From the NCBI GenBank assembly GCA_946887295.1, contig CAMPKP010000001.1, positions 1 through 64,000 on the forward strand: 64,000 bases of DNA, read 5' to 3'. The notes under the pieces are model-generated. The model was not told where the DNA came from, searched no databases, and saw only the letters and a list, made by a program, of their open reading frames with translations. A program made the translations under genes and the position numbers. The stretch's first letter is position 1; each line of letters begins with the position of its first letter. This stretch comes from an uncultured Gemmatimonadota bacterium (lineage in GTDB: Bacteria; Gemmatimonadota; Gemmatimonadetes; Gemmatimonadales; GWC2-71-9). Shown here one piece after another: positions 57,234 through 64,000 of this stretch.

Positions 57234-59094
57234 CGTACTCGTTCCCACCAGCCCGACGCCCGGCCCCCCCGCCTCGGAGCAGGAGGCGCGCGAGGTCGCC
57301 GAAGCCGCGCGCGAGAAAGAATGGCAGGCGCCGAGCTTCGTCCGGGAGCTGTTCGAGGGATCGTTCCGACTGGACCTGGTGCACCCCTTCCCGGCGCCGG
57401 ATCCCGCCGACCTCGAGCGCGCCCGGCCTTTCATGGAGCGGCTGGAGCGCTTCATGCGGGAGCGGGTGGACAGCGACATGATCGACCGCGAAGGGAAGAT
57501 CCCCAGCTACATCGTGAAGGGACTGGGCGACATCGGCGCCTTCGGGATCAAGATCCCCGCCGAGTACGGGGGCCTCGGCCTGAGCCAGTACAGCTACACC
57601 CGGGCAATCGCGCTGGTCACCAGCCAGGACGGAAACCTGACGGCGCTGCTGTCCGCGGCGCAGTCCATCGGCGTGCCGACGCCGCTCAAGCTCTTCGGCA
57701 CGCCGGAGCAGAAGAAGCGGTATCTGCCCCGACTGGCCCGGGGGGCCGTGTCCGCCTTCGCCCTCACCGAGAACCAGGTGGGCTCCGATCCGGCGGGCCT
57801 GCAGACCACGGCGACGCTGTCGGAGGACGGCAGCCACTACGTGCTGAACGGCGAGAAGCTCTGGTGCACCAACGGAACCATCGCGGAGCTGATGGTGGTG
57901 ATGGCCCGCACCGGACCGAAGAAGATCACCGCGTTCATCGTGGAGGCCGACTGGCCCGGAGTCGAAGTGGTCCAGCGGCTCCACTTCATGGGACTCAAGG
58001 CCATCGAGAACGGCGTCATCCGCTTCCACAACGTGCGGGTGCCGGCGGACAACGTGCTCTGGGGCGAGGGCAAGGGCCTGAAGCTGGCGCTCATCACCCT
58101 CAACACCGGCCGGCTCACCCTGCCCGCCTCCGCGGTGGCCGGCTCCAAGCGCGCGCTCGAGTTCGCCCGCCGCTGGTCCGCGGAGCGGGTGCAGTGGGGC
58201 GCGGCGATCGGCAAGCACGACGCGATCGCGCAGAAGCTGGGACGGATGGCCGCCGAGATCTTCGCCATGGAAGCGGTCTCCGACCTGGCCTCGCTGCTGG
58301 CGGACCGCGGCGACGCCGACATCCGTCTCGAGGCCGCGATGGCCAAGATGTGGAACACGGAAGTAGGCTGGCGGATCGTCGACGACACGCTCCAGATCAA
58401 GGGCGGCCGTGGGTACGAGACGGCGGACAGCCTGCGCAGCCGGGGCGAGCGGCCGGAACCGATCGAGCGGATGATGCGGGACTTCCGGATCAACCTGATC
58501 TTCGAGGGCTCCAGCGAGATCATGCGGCTGTTCATCGCCCGGGAGGCGGTGGACACCCACCTCCGCGTCGCGGGGGACATCATCGACCCCAAGGCGCCGA
58601 TGGGGAAGAAGATCAAGGCCCTGCTCCGGTCGGGCGTCTACTACGCCTACTGGTACCCCAAGCTGTTCCTGGGCTGGGGTCACGCGCCGCGCTACGCCGA
58701 ATTCGGCCGGCTGGCGGGGCACGTGCGATTCGTGGACCGCTCCTGCCGGCGCCTGGCCCGGACGCTGTTCCACTGCATGGTCCGCTTCGGCCCCAGGCTC
58801 GAGAAGCGGCAGGCGGTGCTGGGCCGCCTGGTCGAGATCGGCGCGGAGCTGCTGGCGATGACGGCAGCCTGCTCGAGGGCGCAGGCCATGGCCACCCAGG
58901 GCGGCGAGGCCGGCAGCGGGGCCGTCGAGCTGGCCGACGTCTTCTGCCGGCACGCGAGGCGGCGGGTGGAGGACCGCTTCCGGGCCGTGTTCGAGAACGA
59001 CGATGTCGAGACCTACCGGGTGGCGCAGCAGGTGCTGCGCGGAGAGCACGGCTGGCTCGAGGCCGGGATGGTGAGAACTCCGGAAGCGGAGTAG
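57226..59094 (+). CDS. Acyl-CoA dehydrogenase (long or very-long-chain type)
   Basis: A 622-residue FAD enzyme, longer than the 380-400-residue short-chain forms and like VLCAD. It has IPAEYGGLGLSQYSYTRAIA, the flavin segment FALTENQVGSDPAGLQTTA, QIKGGRGYET and the family end segment RINLIFEGSSEIMRLFIAREAV (shown as one region). A C-terminal helical domain of about 150 residues follows. It introduces the trans-2 double bond in fatty acid oxidation. Start ATG at 57226 inside the tetR gene end. Confidence 0.92.
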   Translation: MTDVLVPTSPTPGPPASEQEAREVAEAAREKEWQAPSFVRELFEGSFRLDLVHPFPAPDPADLERARPFMERLERFMRERVDSDMIDREGKIPSYIVKGLGDIGAFGIKIPAEYGGLGLSQYSYTRAIALVTSQDGNLTALLSAAQSIGVPTPLKLFGTPEQKKRYLPRLARGAVSAFALTENQVGSDPAGLQTTATLSEDGSHYVLNGEKLWCTNGTIAELMVVMARTGPKKITAFIVEADWPGVEVVQRLHFMGLKAIENGVIRFHNVRVPADNVLWGEGKGLKLALITLNTGRLTLPASAVAGSKRALEFARRWSAERVQWGAAIGKHDAIAQKLGRMAAEIFAMEAVSDLASLLADRGDADIRLEAAMAKMWNTEVGWRIVDDTLQIKGGRGYETADSLRSRGERPEPIERMMRDFRINLIFEGSSEIMRLFIAREAVDTHLRVAGDIIDPKAPMGKKIKALLRSGVYYAYWYPKLFLGWGHAPRYAEFGRLAGHVRFVDRSCRRLARTLFHCMVRFGPRLEKRQAVLGRLVEIGAELLAMTAACSRAQAMATQGGEAGSGAVELADVFCRHARRRVEDRFRAVFENDDVETYRVAQQVLRGEHGWLEAGMVRTPEAE

Positions 59095-59103
59095 GATTCG
59101 TCC

Positions 59104-59496
59104 ATGGCCATCGCCGAAGGCAGAACCATCCCGTTTACGGGACCCGAAGCGGTAGACGTCGGAGTGCTGGAGACGTTCGAGTACGCGGGCCCCGATCAGG
59201 AGATCGTGACCGAGACCCGCGAGTTCAGCCCGGTCTGTCCCTACAGCGGGCTCCCCGACTACGCCACGCTCCGGATCACGTACGTGCCGACCGACCGCTG
59301 CATCGAGCTCAAGAGCCTGAAGTACTACGTCACCAGCTATCGGAACGTGGGCATCTTCCAGGAGCACGCCACGGCGAAGATCGCCGAGGATCTCCAGCGG
59401 GTGCTCCAGGCGAAGCGCCTGGTGGTGACCACGATCTACAATCCGCGGGGCGGGTTCGACACGACCTGCACGGTCGAGCTGCCGGGGAGGAAGTAG
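59104..59496 (+). CDS. queF: NADPH-dependent 7-cyano-7-deazaguanine reductase, type I
   Basis: A 130-residue unimodular QueF. The catalytic Cys is in FSPVCPYSGLPDYA and the signature ELKSLKYYVTSYRN follows. Family E and H residues of the NADPH motif are present (IFQEHATAKIAEDL). It reduces preQ0 to preQ1 in queuosine biosynthesis. It sits 9 bp after the acyl-CoA dehydrogenase; the remaining que genes are elsewhere. Confidence 0.95.
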   Translation: MAIAEGRTIPFTGPEAVDVGVLETFEYAGPDQEIVTETREFSPVCPYSGLPDYATLRITYVPTDRCIELKSLKYYVTSYRNVGIFQEHATAKIAEDLQRVLQAKRLVVTTIYNPRGGFDTTCTVELPGRK

Positions 59497-59552
59497 CAGC
59501 TACCTGACGGACACGACAGCCACCCGACCCCGCGCATCGGCGACGGGTCACT

Positions 59553-59586
59553 CGAGCGCCCGCTGTCACCCGACAGCGGGCGCTCG
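59553..59586 (+). terminator. 15-bp stem hairpin after queF
   Basis: CGAGCGCCCGCTGTC (59553-59567), loop ACCC, exact complement 59572-59586. Very stable, but without a T-run. It lies between queF and gltA and may act as a terminator or an mRNA-stabilising element. Confidence 0.6.
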
Positions 59587-59692
59587 GGACGACGGCGGGG
59601 CGCCGGTTGCTGGCGAATGCGGCCCGGCGCAAGTTATACTCGAAATCGCACCCCGGCGTTCCCTCCGACGCGTCCTCCGAAGGAGCAGTTAA

Positions 59693-60975
<1,283 letters not shown>

Positions 60976-60979
<4 letters not shown>

Positions 60980-62934
60980 CCACGCACCAGCTGGACACGC
61001 TGCTCACCGAGCAGCGCCGCTTCCCTCCCCCGGCCGGGTTCGCCGCCGCGGCCAACGCGCGGGAGGAGCTCTACCGGCTCGCGGAGCGGAACCAGGAGGC
61101 CTTCTGGGCCGAGCAGGCCCGCGCGCTCCAGTGGATCCGGCCGTGGGACCGGGTGCTGGAATGGACTCCACCGCACGCGAAGTGGTTCGTCGGCGGGCAG
61201 CTGAACGCGGCCGCCAACTGCCTGGACCGCCACCTCGACGGGCCCACCCGCAACAAGGCCGCGCTGATCTGGGAAGGCGAGCCGGGCGACCGTCGAGTGC
61301 TGACCTACTGGGAACTCGCCCGTGAGGTCCGCAAGGCGGCCAACGCGTTGAAGCGGCTCGGCGTGCAGAAGGGCGATCGAGTGGCGATCTACATGCCGCT
61401 CCTGCCCGAGGCCGCGATCGCCATGCTGGCGTGCGCCAGGATCGGCGCGGTGCACTCGGTCATCTTCGGCGGCTTCTCGGCCGAATCGGTGCGCGATCGG
61501 GTGAATGACGCGGAGGCGAAGGTGCTGATCACCGCCGACGCCGGCTACCGGCGGGGGCAGGTGCTGCCGCTCAAGCGCATGGCCGACGCCGCCCTGACCG
61601 CCACGCCGTCGATCCAGCACTGCGTGGTGGTGCGGCGCAGGGCCGGCAGCGAGGGGGACGAGGCGTTCGCGCAGATGACCGAAGGGCGCGACCACTGGTG
61701 GCACCGCCTGCTCGACGCCGAGTCCGCCGAGTGCGAGCCCACGGCGATGGACGCAGAGGATCTGCTTTTCATCCTGTATACCTCGGGCACCACCGGGAAG
61801 CCGAAAGGGATCGTGCACACGACCGGCGGCTATCTCACCCAGGTGGCCGCGACCACCCGGTACGTGTTCGACCTGAAGCCCGAGGACGTGTTCTGGTGCA
61901 CCGCGGACATCGGCTGGGTCACCGGACACTCGTACGTCGTGTACGGGCCGCTCGCGAACGGCGCCACGGTGCTGATCTACGAGGGCGCGCCGGACTGGCC
62001 GGAGCAAGACCGCTTCTGGTCGCTGGTCGCGCGCCACGGGGTGACGGTGCTCTATACCGCCCCCACCGCGATCCGGGCGTTCATGAAATGGGGGACCGAG
62101 CATCCGGCCCGGCACGACCTCTCGAGCCTGCGTCTCCTGGGCTCGGTGGGGGAGCCGATCAACCCCGAGGCCTGGATCTGGTATCACACCCACATCGGCG
62201 GCGGCCGCTGCCCCATCGTGGACACGTGGTGGCAGACCGAGACCGGCGGAATCATGATCACCCCGCTGCCGGGCGTCACCACCACCAAGCCGGGCTCCGC
62301 CACCATACCGTTTCCCGGCATCACGGCCGAGCTGGTGGATGCGGCCGGCACGGTGATGACCAGGGGAGGCGGCTTCCTGACGCTTCCGGAGCCGTGGCCC
62401 GGCATGCTCCGAACCATCTACCGTGACGACCAGCGCTACCGCGACACCTACTGGTCGCGATTTCCCGGCCGCTACTTCGCCGGCGACGGGGCCAAGCTCG
62501 ACGAGGATGGGTACTGGTGGATCCTGGGACGGGTCGACGACGTGCTGAACGTCGCCGGCCACCGGATCGGGACGATGGAGGTGGAGAGCGCGCTGGTCGA
62601 GCATCCGTCGGTGGCCGAGGCCGCGGTGGTCGGGCGGGCGCACGAGCTCAAGGGACAGGCGCTGGCGGCGTTCGTCACCCTGAAGGACGGACAGCACCCG
62701 ACGTCCGAGCTCAAGGACGATCTCAAGGCGCACGTGACCCAGAAGATCGGCGCGATCGCCCGGCCGGACGACATCTTCTTCTCGGCCGACCTGCCGAAGA
62801 CGCGAAGCGGCAAGATCATGCGACGGCTGCTGAAGGACATCGCCGAGGGCCGCGCGCTGGGCGACACGACCACGCTGGCGGATCCGAACGTGGTGAGCAG
62901 GCTGAAGGAGATGTACGAGGAGAAGGAGGGATAG
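60976..62934 (+). CDS. acs: Acetyl-CoA synthetase
   Basis: A 652-residue AMP-forming ligase, full family length. Motifs: [15 protein letters not shown] (P-loop), WWQTETGG (A5), [21 protein letters not shown] (hinge and A8, shown as one region) and [12 protein letters not shown] with the acetylatable catalytic Lys. It makes acetyl-CoA from acetate, ATP and CoA. The GTG at 60976 overlaps the gltA stop as GTGA. Control by reversible acetylation of that Lys is known in the family. Confidence 0.97.
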
Positions 62935-62944
62935 TCGAAGCGCG

Positions 62945-62982
62945 GGACCTTCTCCGCGATCGAAGCCGTCGGGAGAAGGTCC
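62945..62982. terminator. Hairpin between convergent acs and speA
   Basis: GGACCTTCTCC (62945-62955) and its exact complement GGAGAAGGTCC (62972-62982) with a 16-nt loop. It ends exactly at the stop of the convergent gene. No T-run. Confidence 0.55.
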
Positions 62983-64000
62983 TACTCGGCCCGCGCGTCC
63001 TCCTCCAGATACGTGTACCCCTCCAGCCCCGCCACGAAATCGGCGATGAACGAGTTCGCCTCCTGCCGGGTGAGGTCCTTCGCGTTGCCGACCTTGCGGC
63101 GGAAAGTGGCGAGCAGGTCGCTGGCGTGGAACTGCACGTAGTTCAGCACCTCGGTCACCGTGTCGCCGTGCACCAGGTCGGTGATCTCGTAGCCCTGCTC
63201 CGTCAGCCGCACGTGCACCGCGTTGGTGTCGCCGAACAGGTTGTGGAGGTCGCCCAGGATCTCCTGGTACGCGCCGGTGAGAAAGATGCCGAGGATGTAG
63301 GGCTCGCCCTCGGTGACCGGATGCAGCTCGAGCGAGGGCTTTCCCTTCCGTCCCCCGACGAATCGATCGATCACGCCGTCCGAGTCGCAGGTCATGTCCT
63401 GCAGGGTGCCGCGCCGGCTCGGCGGCTCGCCCAGCCGATGGATCGGCATGATGGGGAAGAGCTGGTCGATGGCCCAGTTGTCCGGCAGCGACTGGAAGAC
63501 CGAGAAGTTGCAGAAATAGCGGTCCACCAGCGCCGCCTCGATGTGGGCGGTGATCTCGGGAAAGGAGGTCCTGTCGTCGCCGATGGCCTGCTGCAGCGCG
63601 TACAGCGTGGCGAGATAGAGCTGCTCGGCGTCGGCCTTGTCGCGCAGGGAGAACACCCCGCTCGCGAAGTACTCGTGGGTGCGCTCCTTGGCGAACACCG
63701 CGTCGTGGAACACCTCCTCGATCCGCTCGGGGCTCAGCGCCTCGAGGTTCTCCGCCATCTCGAGGAGGAGCGGATGCGGATCCTCCCGCAGCGCCGGCGG
63801 CGCCGGCTCGACCAGCGACTCCACGTCCGTGACGTTGACCAGCAGGAGCGCGTGGTGTGCCGTCAGCGCCCGGCCCGACTCGCTGATGATGTGCGGCATC
63901 GGCAGCTCCTCGGTGCGGCAGGCGGTGCCGATGGTATAGATCACGTCGCTGGCGTACTCCCGCATGGTGTAGTTGACGCTCGCCGGCCGGGTGGAGCGGG
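62982..64000 (-). CDS. speA: Biosynthetic arginine decarboxylase, C-terminal part (cut by window end)
   Basis: The frame is open to the window edge and gives the C-terminal 340 residues or so of an SpeA of about 630. Visible: MREYASDVIYT near the edge, FSVFQSLPDNWAIDQLFPIMPIHRLGEPP (shown as one region), and the active-site Cys-Asp block TCDSDGVIDRF of the fold-III PLP decarboxylases. It makes agmatine for polyamines. The PLP Lys and the N-terminus lie outside. An internal ATG at 63965 is not the real start, because upstream codons still match the family. Confidence 0.93.
   Translation of the reverse strand, partial: RSTRPASVNYTMREYASDVIYTIGTACRTEELPMPHIISESGRALTAHHALLLVNVTDVESLVEPAPPALREDPHPLLLEMAENLEALSPERIEEVFHDAVFAKERTHEYFASGVFSLRDKADAEQLYLATLYALQQAIGDDRTSFPEITAHIEAALVDRYFCNFSVFQSLPDNWAIDQLFPIMPIHRLGEPPSRRGTLQDMTCDSDGVIDRFVGGRKGKPSLELHPVTEGEPYILGIFLTGAYQEILGDLHNLFGDTNAVHVRLTEQGYEITDLVHGDTVTEVLNYVQFHASDLLATFRRKVGNAKDLTRQEANSFIADFVAGLEGYTYLEEDARAE

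Overview
This is a 64-kb, very GC-rich bacterial chromosome segment of core and energy metabolism. There is no insertion sequence, prophage or CRISPR array. Heme made by the C5 route, Alternative Complex III, zinc-ribbon Ser/Thr kinases, lipoproteins with clear lipoboxes, a PilT-type ATPase and a probable sphingolipid operon together suggest a Gram-negative, aerobic or microaerobic soil-type bacterium. Gemmatimonadota is my best guess; that is inference, and a 16S or marker-gene search would decide it. Genes are packed into operons joined by 1-4 bp start/stop overlaps (ATGA, GTGA, TGATG and apparently CTGA).

Layout. 1-1.6 kb: a GT87-like membrane glycosyltransferase and tRNA-Ala(TGC). 2.1-11 kb (minus): heme operon hemB-hemL-hemG-hemC-hemD-hemE-hemF followed by an M32 carboxypeptidase, apparently read from a leaderless promoter. 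11.4-15.5 kb: an amidohydrolase lipoprotein, then soxY-soxZ-MBL hydrolase-rhodanese. 15.9-20.1 kb (plus): serine palmitoyltransferase, GNAT acyltransferase, SDR reductase and PAP2 headgroup transferase, which together look like a complete ceramide and sphingophospholipid pathway. 20.2-23.2 kb: a cupredoxin, a Cys-rich YkgJ-like protein and an ECF sigma/anti-sigma pair, with several short tandem duplications. 23.4-31 kb (minus): Alternative Complex III, actABCDEF. 31-34.3 kb (minus): a repeat protein, a PilT-like ATPase, a TrmJ-like methyltransferase and a DUF3788 protein. 34.4-37 kb: ferritin, a beta-hydroxyacid dehydrogenase and DinB. 37-39.5 kb: a Ser/Thr kinase and a lipoprotein paralogous to its outer domain.

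39.7-51.6 kb is nitrogen and branched-chain amino acid metabolism: glnA and ilvD (plus), and leuA-ilvB-ilvN-ilvC-leuC-leuD-leuB (minus). gltB follows divergently (51.6-56.5 kb), then tetR-acyl-CoA dehydrogenase-queF, citrate synthase-acetyl-CoA synthetase, and an arginine decarboxylase cut by the window end.

The most notable regulatory finding is that three of these loci (leuA, gltB, glnA) have the same design: promoter, short leader ORF, intrinsic terminator, then structural gene. The leuA leader is a textbook-style attenuator. It has a Leu/Val/Ile-rich 33-residue peptide, and an antiterminator segment in its last codons matches the terminator stem. The leuA and gltB leaders are back to back and share a 75-bp promoter region. 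The sphingolipid operon is the most notable metabolic finding.
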